64,000 nt of DNA from DATGPD01 sp041398565 (GTDB lineage Bacteria; Planctomycetota; UBA1135; UBA2386), in assembly GCA_041398565.1 (NCBI GenBank), contig JAWKUN010000005.1:372001-436000 (forward strand), written 5' to 3'. Under the pieces are notes generated by a model that worked only from the letters and a program-made list of their open reading frames with translations, had not been told where the DNA came from and did not search any database. The position numbers were made by a program, and so were the translations under genes. Positions within the stretch are counted from its first letter, which is position 1; every line of letters starts with the position of its first letter. This document shows, piece after piece, positions 9,590-16,742 of the stretch.

Positions 9590-9658
9590 GGACCCGCGGT
9601 CGCAAGGGCGACCGCCAGCAACACCGAGCAAGGAAGCCGGCGCCGCCGGTTTCCTCGG
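9590..9658 (+). repeat. Two-hairpin repeat element, family R2, copy a
   Basis: It starts 8 nt after a stop codon. Hairpin 1 is GGTCGC-AAGG-GCGACC (9598-9613). Hairpin 2 pairs AGGAAGCCGGC with GCCGGTTTCCT (9631-9655, 3-nt loop). Related copies lie at about 18608-18673 and 41411-41460, with compensating base changes in the stems. It may act as a Rho-independent-like terminator or transcript-end stabiliser; there is no T tract. Confidence 0.65.
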
Positions 9659-9751
9659 GAGGGCCGCCTGAACCCGCCCGCCCATCAGGTGACCCTGCAA
9701 GCCGCGGCCGCGATACGGTGGTGGCGCGGCGACCGGCCAAGGACAGAGCAA

Positions 9752-10348
9752 GTGGACACGGACCCGACATTCGATGACGGCACGATCGGGCAGACCCTGC
9801 GCAATCGTGCCGGCGACGACCCAGCGGTGGCCGCCGAGATCCTACCCGCGGTCTACGAGGCCTTGCGCCGGTTGGCCCACCGGCGCCTGGCGCGAGAGCC
9901 GGTCGGGCACAGCGTCGTCGCCACCGAGTTGGTACACGAGGCGTATGCACGCCTGACCAAGGGCGAGCCGATCGCATGGCAGAACCGTCGCCACTTCTTC
10001 GGCGCGGCGGCCGAAGCCATGCGGCGGATCGTCGTCGAGCGAGCACGATCGCGGCGGTCCGAGAAGCGCGGCGGCCGCCACGCGCGGCAAGAGCCGAGCG
10101 AGTCGTGCATCGTCGGCGCGGATCCCGGCCTGTGCGAGTCGAGCCAGATCGTGGCGCTGGACGCGGCGTTGGCCAAGCTTCGCGCCCTCGACGAGCGCAA
10201 GGCCGAGATCGTCATGCTGCGCTACTTCTCCGGTCTGACGATCGAGGAGACGGCGCAAGCGTTGTGCATCTCGATCACGACGGTCAAGGACGAGTGGGCC
10301 TTCGCGCGCGCCTGGCTCCGCGCGCACCTTCGGGGCGGTGACGGGTAG
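9752..10348 (+). CDS. ECF-subfamily RNA polymerase sigma factor ('ECF-like' TIGR02999 type)
   Basis: About 198 residues. It matches the planctomycete/acidobacterial 'sigma-70 ECF-like' family: ATELVHEAYARL in region 2, HFFGAAAEAMRRIVVERARSRRSEKRGG in the linker, and LRALDERKAEIVMLRYFSGLTIEETAQALCIS in region 4. Start: GTG 9752 is preceded by AAGGA (9739-9743) and a GATACG -10-like sequence near 9711. A longer in-frame GTG exists at 9689 but would sit ahead of that promoter. No anti-sigma gene is adjacent. Family members usually lie near Ser/Thr kinases with TPRs, as here (kinase ends at 8335). Confidence 0.9.
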   Translation: MDTDPTFDDGTIGQTLRNRAGDDPAVAAEILPAVYEALRRLAHRRLAREPVGHSVVATELVHEAYARLTKGEPIAWQNRRHFFGAAAEAMRRIVVERARSRRSEKRGGRHARQEPSESCIVGADPGLCESSQIVALDAALAKLRALDERKAEIVMLRYFSGLTIEETAQALCISITTVKDEWAFARAWLRAHLRGGDG

Positions 10349-10526
10349 CGGCGGCCGCTACACGCCACCGGTCGCCAGCGTCGGACCCGTCGAACCCGAT
10401 CTGCATCCGAGCCGGCATCCCAACCTCGCTGCATCCCCTGCGCCCCACTGCCGGGTCCGCCCGTCCGCCACGTCGCCACCGACAGTGGGGCGCGGCGCTT
10501 CGGGTTACCGACGCCGACGTCGCTCC

Positions 10527-10532
10527 TATACT
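10527..10532 (+). promoter_or_regulatory. Candidate -10 element of the FG-GAP gene
   Basis: TATACT, a near-consensus -10, with GTTACC 17 nt upstream as a poor -35. The following ATG at 10557 would have a leader of about 18 nt. Confidence 0.5.
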
Positions 10533-10556
10533 CGGGGCCTGCCCGATCGGACTCCC

Positions 10557-11867
10557 ATGAACATGCTCAGCCTCGTGCTCGCCCTTTCGGCGCAGGAACC
10601 ATCGGTACCGGCCGTGGCAGCGCCCGCGAGTCCGGGCGCGTCCGTCCGGATCGTCGTCGTGCGCGAGCACCTGGGCGAGATGACCGGTGCCGGCTTCGGC
10701 CACGGCCTCGCCGTCCTGGGCGACCTCGACCACGACGGCCTGCCCGACTACGCCATCGGCGCTCCACGCGACCCGTCGAGTCCGGACACCGATGGCAGCG
10801 TGGAGGTGCACTCGGGCAAGACCGGCGCGCTGCGCTACCTGCACCGAGGCACGCGCGACGGCGCCGGCTTCGGTTTCGCGCTGGCCGGAGGCGACTGCGA
10901 CGGCGACGGCATCGCCGACGTGGTGGTCGCCGCGCCCTACGCCAACGACGAGAAGCACGAGCACGCCGGGTGCGTCGGCTTCTTCGCCGGCAAGGACGGC
11001 CGCCTGCTGCGCGAGATCTGGGGCGAAGACCGTGCCGGCTTCGGTTGGGCGCTGACCGCGCTGGGCGACATCGACCGGGACGGGTGTGCCGACTACGCGA
11101 TCGGTGCGCCCTACGCCGACCAGCGCCGCTCGAGCACGAAGGCCGAGCTCGAGATCGGCCGCGTCGATGTCTACTCGGGCAAGAAGGCCCGCCTCCTGTT
11201 CTCGGTGTGGGGCAACGCCGCCGAGGACCGCTTCGGCTGGAGCGTGACGGCGGTCGACGACAGCGACGGCGACGACGTGCCCGACTTCCTCGTCGGCGCC
11301 GAGGGGGCCCGCGAGGGCAACCGGCGCCCGGGCAGCGCCACGCTGGTCTCGGGGCGCAACGGCAACGTACTGGCACGCTTCTCCGGCGACAGCGGCACCT
11401 ACTTCGGCGCTTCGGTGTGCAGCCTTCCCGACCTCGATGGCGATGGCCGCGCCGACCTGGCGGTGGGCGCTTGGAACGCCGGCGACGCCGACGAACGTTG
11501 CGGCGAAGTGCGCATCCTGTCGAGCCGGACGCGCAAGGTGCTGCACACGCTGCGGGGCCGCACGCACCTCGATCAGTTCGGTCGCACTCTGGCCGCCACC
11601 AGCGACCTCGACGGCGACGGTGTCGCCGACTTCGTGGTCGGCGCACCGTCCACCGAGAACGGCGGCTACGTCCAGTTCGTGTCCAGCAAGACGCTCACGG
11701 TCCTCGCCGAGGAACGCGGCGCCCGCGTCGGCGAGCGCTTCGGCGTCTCGCTGTGCGCCGCCGACCTGGACGGCGACGGCCGCTCCGAGGTGATCGTGGG
11801 GGTCGGCGTGGCCGAGGCCCCCTCGGCCGGACGCGTGGTCGTGCTCGGCGTCCAGCGCGTCCAGTAG
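10557..11867 (+). CDS. Secreted FG-GAP/integrin-alpha-like repeat protein
   Basis: 436 residues from ATG 10557 (another ATG lies two codons later). The N-terminus is short and hydrophobic (MNMLSLVLALSAQ), probably a signal peptide. The body contains about six to seven FG-GAP repeats, each with a Ca-binding loop of DxDxDGxxD type (DLDHDGLPDYAIGAP, DCDGDGIADVVVAAP, DIDRDGCADYAIGAP, DLDGDGRADLAVGAW, DLDGDGVADFVVGAP, DLDGDGRSEVIVGV), predicting a seven-bladed beta-propeller on the cell surface. No enzymatic site is seen. The upstream extension of the frame to 10338 overlaps the sigma gene end and lies ahead of the promoter. Confidence 0.85.
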   Translation: MNMLSLVLALSAQEPSVPAVAAPASPGASVRIVVVREHLGEMTGAGFGHGLAVLGDLDHDGLPDYAIGAPRDPSSPDTDGSVEVHSGKTGALRYLHRGTRDGAGFGFALAGGDCDGDGIADVVVAAPYANDEKHEHAGCVGFFAGKDGRLLREIWGEDRAGFGWALTALGDIDRDGCADYAIGAPYADQRRSSTKAELEIGRVDVYSGKKARLLFSVWGNAAEDRFGWSVTAVDDSDGDDVPDFLVGAEGAREGNRRPGSATLVSGRNGNVLARFSGDSGTYFGASVCSLPDLDGDGRADLAVGAWNAGDADERCGEVRILSSRTRKVLHTLRGRTHLDQFGRTLAATSDLDGDGVADFVVGAPSTENGGYVQFVSSKTLTVLAEERGARVGERFGVSLCAADLDGDGRSEVIVGVGVAEAPSAGRVVVLGVQRVQ

Positions 11868-11930
11868 GCGGCGGCGGGGCCGCGGTCGGGGCGCGCACCG
11901 GCAGTTGCGACCTCGTAGATTGGGCGAGGC

Positions 11931-14513
11931 ATGCTGTCCGTACTCGCCTCCCTGACCATGGTGCTCTCGCTGCAAGATCCGACTCCTGGCATCAGCCGCG
12001 AGCTTGCGGCAGCGCGCAGTCAGCAGCTGACCCAGGTCGCCTACGACCTGGACTTCGCCCTCGCCAAGAACGCCGACCGGGTGCACGGCCGAGTCGTGGC
12101 ACGCTTCACCCTCGCCGGCGCGCCGCCGCCGAACGGCGTGGTCCTCGACTTTGCCGGCGACCTGCTGCGCGAGGTGCGCATCAACGGCAGCGCTGCCGAC
12201 GACGTGCGCCGCGTCGCCGGCCACGTCCTCCTGCCGGCGGATCGCTTGAGCCAGGGCGAGAACGAGGTCGAAGCCGAGTTCTCCAGCCTGGTCGCCGCCA
12301 CGGGCACGCCGCTGACTCGCTACCGCGATCAGGCCACGGGGCAGGAGTACCTCTACACGCTGCTCGTACCGGCCGACGCCCACCGGCTGTTTCCCTGCTT
12401 CGACCAGCCCGACCTCAAAGCCACCTTCCTCCTGCGCGTGCAGGCGCCCGCTGCCTGGCAGGTGGTCGGCAACGGTGACCTGCTCCACCGCACCGAGGAC
12501 GGCGACGGCACCGCCCGGCTAGAGTTCGTCGCGAGCGAGCGGATCAGCACCTACTTGTTCGCCTTCGCCGCCGGCGACTTCGAGGTGCTCGAGAGCCCTT
12601 TGCCGCTGCGCGCCGGGCACGACCCGGAGCGACGCATGCGCATGTACTTGCGGCCACAGGAACGAGCACGCGTCGAGGCGGACGCGCTGTTCGCCATGCA
12701 CGCGCGCGCAGTCGAGTGGCTGGCGACACACTTCGACCGCCCCTATCCGTTCGGCAAGCTCGACTTCGTGCTGGTGCCGGGCTTCCCGTACGGCGGCATG
12801 GAACACCCCGGCGCGATCTTCTACCGCGACCAGGCCCTGTCGTTCGACCACGCACCCACCGAGGGCGAACGCGTCAACCGCTCGGCACTCGTCTACCACG
12901 AGGTGAGCCACCAGTGGTTCGGCAACCTGGTGTCGTTCGTGTGGTTCGACGACTTGTGGCTGAAGGAGGGTTTCGCCACCTTCATGGGCTACCGCCTCAT
13001 CGAGGAGCTCGAGCCGCAGCGCCGGGCCTGGGTGGCTTTCCACCGACGCGTGAAGCCGCGCGCCTACGACGTCGACGCCACTCCGGGCACCACGCCGGTC
13101 TACCAGGCGCTCGCCAACCTCGCCGACGCCAAGTCGGCCTACGGTGCCATCGTCTACAACAAGGCGCCAGCCGTCCTGCGCGAGCTCGAGGCGCGACTCG
13201 GCGCCGAGAGCTTCCGCGCCGGCGTGAGCACCTACTTGTCCCGCTTCGCTTGGGGCAACGCCACCTGGAAGGACCTGGTGTCCTGCCTCGAACAAGCCAG
13301 CGAGAAGAAGTTGGAACGCTGGTCGGACGCGTGGATCCTCACCGCCGGCCTGCCGCGCGTGCGCGCCGATTGGAGCCTCGGCGCCGACGGGCGCGTCGCC
13401 AGCTTCGCGGTGCGGCAAGAGGCCGAGGGTGACGCCGATGCGGCGACGCGCTGGCCGCTGCGCCTGCAGGTGCTGGCGGCGAGCGGCACGGATCGCCTGC
13501 GCTGCGACGTCGTCCTCGAGGGACCGCGCGCCGAAGTGCCGGAGCTGATCGGGCATCAGGGACTCGACTGGGTGGTGCTCAATCCCGGCGATCAGGCCTA
13601 CGCCCTGTTCCTGCTCGACGCACGCAGCGTCGACGCCCTGCTCGCCGCGCTGCCGCGCGAGACCGACCCCCTGGTGCGAGCGGTGACCCTCACCGCCATG
13701 CGCGAAACGCTGCGCGCCGGCGAACTCGACCCGATGCGCTTCGTCGATCTGGCGCTGACCCTGCTCGCGGACGAGCGCGAGCCGGAGGCACACGCCTGGC
13801 TCTTGGGCGCGCTGTCGCAGTGCCTGCTGCGCTACCTGCCGCCGGAGCGCGCCGCACCCATGCGGGCACGTGCCGAAGACCTCCTGCGCCGGCAGCTGCA
13901 GGCCGATCTGCCGGCGCTTTGGCTGCAGACCTTCCGCTGCCTGGTGCGCCTCGGCCAGAGCGACGCGACCCTGGCGTTGGTCGGGTCCGTCGTGGCCACG
14001 CGGAAGCTGCCCGGCGGTCTGGCGCTGGGGTCTCAGGATGCCTACCTCGGTCTGGCCGCGCTGGTGGCCCAGCAGCGCGACCGCGCGGTGCGCAGCAAGC
14101 TCCCCACCGAGGACGACGTGGCCAAGTTCCGCTACCTGGCCGACGCAGCGACACCGACCAAGGACAGCAAGGCCCGCTACTTCGCCACCTATCTCGACCT
14201 GGTGGAGCCGCCGGAGCAGTGGGTGCAACAGAGCCTGGAGTTCTTCCACTGGCCGGGCCAGGACGAGCTGACCCTGCCCCATCTCCGCCCCGCCCTCGAT
14301 CAGGTCGAGTGGGTGAAGCAGAACCGCAAGATCTTCTTCATGCCGGCGTGGATCGACGGCTTCGTCAACGGCCACAGTTCGGCTCGGGCGCTGGCCACGG
14401 TCGAAGAGTTCCTCGCCGAGCGCAAGGACCTCGCGGACGACATCCGCCGGAAGATCCTGCAGTCGCTCGACGAGCTGCGCCGGGTGGTGCGCATCCGGGC
14501 GCGCTGGCGGTAG
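11931..14513 (+). CDS. M1 family zinc aminopeptidase
   Basis: 860-residue gluzincin. The exopeptidase motif is YGGMEHPG (GAMEN-type, with His in place of the final Asn). The zinc site is His323-Glu324-Val-Ser-His327, with Glu346 after an 18-residue spacing (HEXXH-X18-E). The N-terminal ~250 residues form the expected beta domain ending near YLFAFAAGDFE, and a long helical C-terminal region follows. A short hydrophobic start (MLSVLASLTMVLSLQ) suggests export. It would remove N-terminal amino acids from peptides. TAGATT at 11916-11921 lies 9 nt before the ATG. Confidence 0.93.
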   Translation: MLSVLASLTMVLSLQDPTPGISRELAAARSQQLTQVAYDLDFALAKNADRVHGRVVARFTLAGAPPPNGVVLDFAGDLLREVRINGSAADDVRRVAGHVLLPADRLSQGENEVEAEFSSLVAATGTPLTRYRDQATGQEYLYTLLVPADAHRLFPCFDQPDLKATFLLRVQAPAAWQVVGNGDLLHRTEDGDGTARLEFVASERISTYLFAFAAGDFEVLESPLPLRAGHDPERRMRMYLRPQERARVEADALFAMHARAVEWLATHFDRPYPFGKLDFVLVPGFPYGGMEHPGAIFYRDQALSFDHAPTEGERVNRSALVYHEVSHQWFGNLVSFVWFDDLWLKEGFATFMGYRLIEELEPQRRAWVAFHRRVKPRAYDVDATPGTTPVYQALANLADAKSAYGAIVYNKAPAVLRELEARLGAESFRAGVSTYLSRFAWGNATWKDLVSCLEQASEKKLERWSDAWILTAGLPRVRADWSLGADGRVASFAVRQEAEGDADAATRWPLRLQVLAASGTDRLRCDVVLEGPRAEVPELIGHQGLDWVVLNPGDQAYALFLLDARSVDALLAALPRETDPLVRAVTLTAMRETLRAGELDPMRFVDLALTLLADEREPEAHAWLLGALSQCLLRYLPPERAAPMRARAEDLLRRQLQADLPALWLQTFRCLVRLGQSDATLALVGSVVATRKLPGGLALGSQDAYLGLAALVAQQRDRAVRSKLPTEDDVAKFRYLADAATPTKDSKARYFATYLDLVEPPEQWVQQSLEFFHWPGQDELTLPHLRPALDQVEWVKQNRKIFFMPAWIDGFVNGHSSARALATVEEFLAERKDLADDIRRKILQSLDELRRVVRIRARWR

Positions 14514-14594
14514 GGCGGAGGTGGGCAGGCCGGTGCCCGCACGCCGGGATCTGCGCACTTGCCCGGCGGCCACCCGACCCGGCACATTCCCGGG

Positions 14595-15152
14595 ATGGCG
14601 ACCCTCGTCGACCTCTGGCTCCCCGTTCTCCTCTCGGCCGTCGCGGTGTTCGTGGTCAGCTCGCTGATCCACATGGCCGTGCAGCTGCACAAGAACGACT
14701 TCAAGAAGCTGCCGGACGAGGACGCGATCCTGACGGCACTGCGCCAGCAGCGCGCGGGCAGCGGCGAGTACGTGTTCCCCTGTGCCCAGTCGATGCGCGA
14801 GATGAACTCGCCGGAGATCGTCGCCAAGCGCCAGCAGGGCCCGGTCGGATCGATGGTGGTCATGAAGAGCTTCGACATGGGCCGCAGCCTGCTGCAGTGG
14901 TTCGCGTTCGCGCTGCTGGTCAGCTTCCTGGTCGCCTACCTGGCGACCATCGTCTTGCCGCGCGGGATCCCGTTCCGCACGGTGTTCCGCTTCACGTCGA
15001 CCGCCGCCTTCCTCGGCTACGCGTTCACCAACGTCACCAACTCGATCTGGAAGGGGGTCGCCTGGAGTACGACGTGCAAGTTCGTCTTCGACGGCCTCCT
15101 GTACGCGCTGGCAACGGGCGCGGTGTTCGCGTGGTGCTGGCCGCCAGCCTAA
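14595..15152 (+). CDS. Small conserved membrane protein
   Basis: 185 residues from ATG 14595. Predicted spans: VLLSAVAVFVVSSLIHMAV (near the N-terminus), LLQWFAFALLVSFLVAYLATIVLP, a segment around FTSTAAFLGYAFTN, and a C-terminal LLYALATGAVFAWCW. A soluble loop of about 60 residues separates the first two. I do not recognise a named function. It lies 80 nt after the aminopeptidase and before another small membrane protein. Confidence 0.7.
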   Translation: MATLVDLWLPVLLSAVAVFVVSSLIHMAVQLHKNDFKKLPDEDAILTALRQQRAGSGEYVFPCAQSMREMNSPEIVAKRQQGPVGSMVVMKSFDMGRSLLQWFAFALLVSFLVAYLATIVLPRGIPFRTVFRFTSTAAFLGYAFTNVTNSIWKGVAWSTTCKFVFDGLLYALATGAVFAWCWPPA

Positions 15153-15248
15153 GGAGTCCGCGTCGCGGCGTTCATCCGCGGCGCCTCCCGTGACGCGGAC
15201 CGCCAACGGCCATGGGCCCGACCACGGACGGCGCCGACGCCGTCGCGC

Positions 15249-15254
15249 TATCAT
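15249..15254 (+). promoter_or_regulatory. -10-like element 7 nt before ATG (leaderless candidate)
   Basis: TATCAT, then seven bases (CCGGGCC), then ATG 15262. Transcription starting 6-8 nt after the hexamer would begin at the start codon. Confidence 0.45.
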
Positions 15255-15261
15255 CCGGGCC

Positions 15262-15795
15262 ATGACCCGCCCGCGCGTACGCCCGGAGTTCGTGCGGCCG
15301 CTGGCAAACGAGCCAGGGGCCTTCTTCGCCGCGCTTTCGCGGGCTCTGACTCTGGCAGACGGACCGTGTCGCGGCCAGACCTTCGCCGAGGGCGCCATCC
15401 TGCGCATCCGCAGCGATCGGCGTCGCATCTGGTCGCCGGCGCTGCATCTCGATGTCGAGACCGGCGACGACGGGCTACGCATCCTGCACGGACGCTTCTC
15501 GCCCAGCTCCCCGGTATGGACCGCGTTCGTGGCGATCTACCTGGCGCTGGGTTGCGGCGCCATGGCGGCGCTGTGCTACGGCTTCGTGCAGGTCACGCTG
15601 GGTACGTCGCCCTGGGCGTTCTGGGGCGTCGGTGCGGCGTTGGGTCTGGCTGGCTTCACCTACGGTGCAGCCTTCATCGGCCAAGGTCTGGGCGCCGAAG
15701 ACATGTACGAGCTGCGCTCGTTCGTCGACCGCGTCGCCGACGGCTGCCCGGAGATCGGCACGCCGTCCCCGGCGCGCGCGCCGATGGCAGGCTAG
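15262..15795 (+). CDS. Membrane protein with two predicted spans
   Basis: 177 residues from ATG 15262. The earlier in-frame start at 15190 lies before the -10-like TATCAT and is rejected. The N-terminal ~85 residues are soluble (RIRSDRRRIWSPALHLDVE), followed by two hydrophobic stretches (FVAIYLALGCGAMAALCYGFV and FWGVGAALGLAGFTYGAAF) and a short acidic tail. The layout resembles small PH-like or DUF-type membrane proteins. I cannot assign a function. Confidence 0.65.
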   Translation: MTRPRVRPEFVRPLANEPGAFFAALSRALTLADGPCRGQTFAEGAILRIRSDRRRIWSPALHLDVETGDDGLRILHGRFSPSSPVWTAFVAIYLALGCGAMAALCYGFVQVTLGTSPWAFWGVGAALGLAGFTYGAAFIGQGLGAEDMYELRSFVDRVADGCPEIGTPSPARAPMAG

Positions 15796-15807
15796 CAGCG
15801 TCGTTCG

Positions 15808-15813
15808 TAGACT
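15808..15813 (+). promoter_or_regulatory. -10-like element 7 nt before ATG of the peroxiredoxin gene
   Basis: TAGACT, then seven bases (GCGCGGC), then ATG 15821. This is the same geometry as at 15249-15262. Confidence 0.45.
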
Positions 15814-15820
15814 GCGCGGC

Positions 15821-16369
15821 ATGCGCGTCTTCTTCGCCGCGGCTTGCGCCGCCGGACTCCTGGCCCTACCCCGCGTGGGCCTGCCCCAGGACCCGCCGAC
15901 ACCGGCGCCCGTTCCCGTCCTCGCCACGGTCGGCAAGCCGGCGCCCGTCTTCTCCCTCAACGACCACACCGGCCACGCGGTGCGGGTAGGCGGCGCCAGC
16001 GACACCTGGACCGCCCTCGCCTTCTACCCCAAGGCGATGACGCCCGGTTGAACGAAGGAGGTTTGCTCGCTGCGGGACGCAGCGACCCGACTGGAGGAGC
16101 TCGGCGTGCGCGTGCTGGGCATCAGCGTCGACGACGTGGCCGCGCAGGCCGCCTTCGTGGCGGCACAGAAGCTGAACTTCGCGCTGCTCAGCGATCCGGA
16201 CGCCAGCGCCGCGCGCAAGTACGACGCGATGATGGCCCAACGTCCGTTCAGCAAGCGGATCACGTTCGTCATCGACGACAAGGGAGTGCTGCGGGCCATC
16301 GACGAGGGCGTTCGCGTCGACTCGCACGGCGACGACCTGGTCGAACGCGTGCGCAAGCTGAAGGGCTGA
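15821..16369 (+). CDS. Peroxiredoxin (BCP/AhpC-TSA type), probable selenoprotein with TGA-encoded Sec77
   Basis: 182 residues if TGA 16049-16051 is read as selenocysteine. The frame is continuous across it. The protein reads FYPKAMTPG-U-TKEVCSLRD, exactly where BCP-type peroxiredoxins have FYPKxxTPGCTxExCxLRD. Sec77 therefore replaces the peroxidatic Cys, with resolving Cys82. Downstream family features are intact (LGISVDDVAAQAAFVAAQKLNFALLSDPD and KRITFVIDDKGVLRAIDEG). It reduces hydroperoxides using thiols. An N-terminal hydrophobic segment (FFAAACAAGLLAL) suggests export or membrane anchoring. A perfect 8-bp hairpin begins 15 nt after the TGA, where a bacterial SECIS should lie. A plain gene-finder would split or truncate this gene. 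The alternative is a nonsense mutation or sequencing error of TGC. Confidence 0.82.
16067..16085 (+). promoter_or_regulatory. SECIS-like hairpin for selenocysteine insertion
   Basis: TCGCTGCG (16067-16074) pairs perfectly with CGCAGCGA (16078-16085) around loop GGA. The loop begins 23 nt after the TGA, within the usual 16-37 nt window of bacterial SECIS elements, and its first base is G as in the SelB-recognised loops. It is embedded in coding sequence (SLRDAAT), as in bacterial selenoprotein genes. Confidence 0.65.
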
Positions 16370-16380
16370 CCACGAGCACC

Positions 16381-16401
16381 GCGCCGGCTGCCGGCCGGCG
16401 C
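16381..16401 (+). terminator. Hairpin after the peroxiredoxin gene
   Basis: GCGCCGGC (16381-16388) pairs with GCCGGCGC (16394-16401) around a 5-nt loop, 11 nt after the stop. It has no T tract and is probably a factor-assisted or hairpin-only terminator. Confidence 0.45.
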
Positions 16402-16655
16402 TGGCACCGACTCGTGAGGGCGAGACGGAGCGATGGCACGCGCGCGTCCGTGGTCGCTTGCCGCGTCGCCGCTCCTGCCCCGCGTCCACATCATCCTGTC
16501 GACGTTCTCGTCCGAGGCCCCGCGCTCATCGCCTCGATTCACTGCAGCAACCAAGTTCGGTGAAACTGACCAGGACGCGCGGAAGCGGGTCGCGCTGCAA
16601 CCATTTTTGCTTGCACGGCGGCTTGATCGCCCCCGCATCGCGATGGGTGCGCACG

Positions 16656-16691
16656 AAAAAACGCAGGCCGGCGAAGCCAAGACCGCCGGCC
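16656..16691 (-). terminator. Intrinsic terminator on the minus strand without an obvious gene
   Basis: Read on the minus strand, GGCCGGCG (16691-16684) pairs with CGCCGGCC (16673-16666), followed by TGCG and six T (16661-16656). It lies in the 373-nt gap between the peroxiredoxin and the next plus-strand gene. No minus-strand gene ends here, so it may end an antisense or small RNA. Confidence 0.4.
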
Positions 16692-16742
16692 GGACACCAA
16701 CCGGGCCCACGCACGCTTCGTGCGCGACAACCCCAACCCATC

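Noticed and set aside
16049..16051. Treating the peroxiredoxin as a pseudogene because of the internal TGA
   Set aside because: The stop is exactly at the catalytic Cys codon, the frame is intact on both sides, and a SECIS-like hairpin follows; selenocysteine explains all three.
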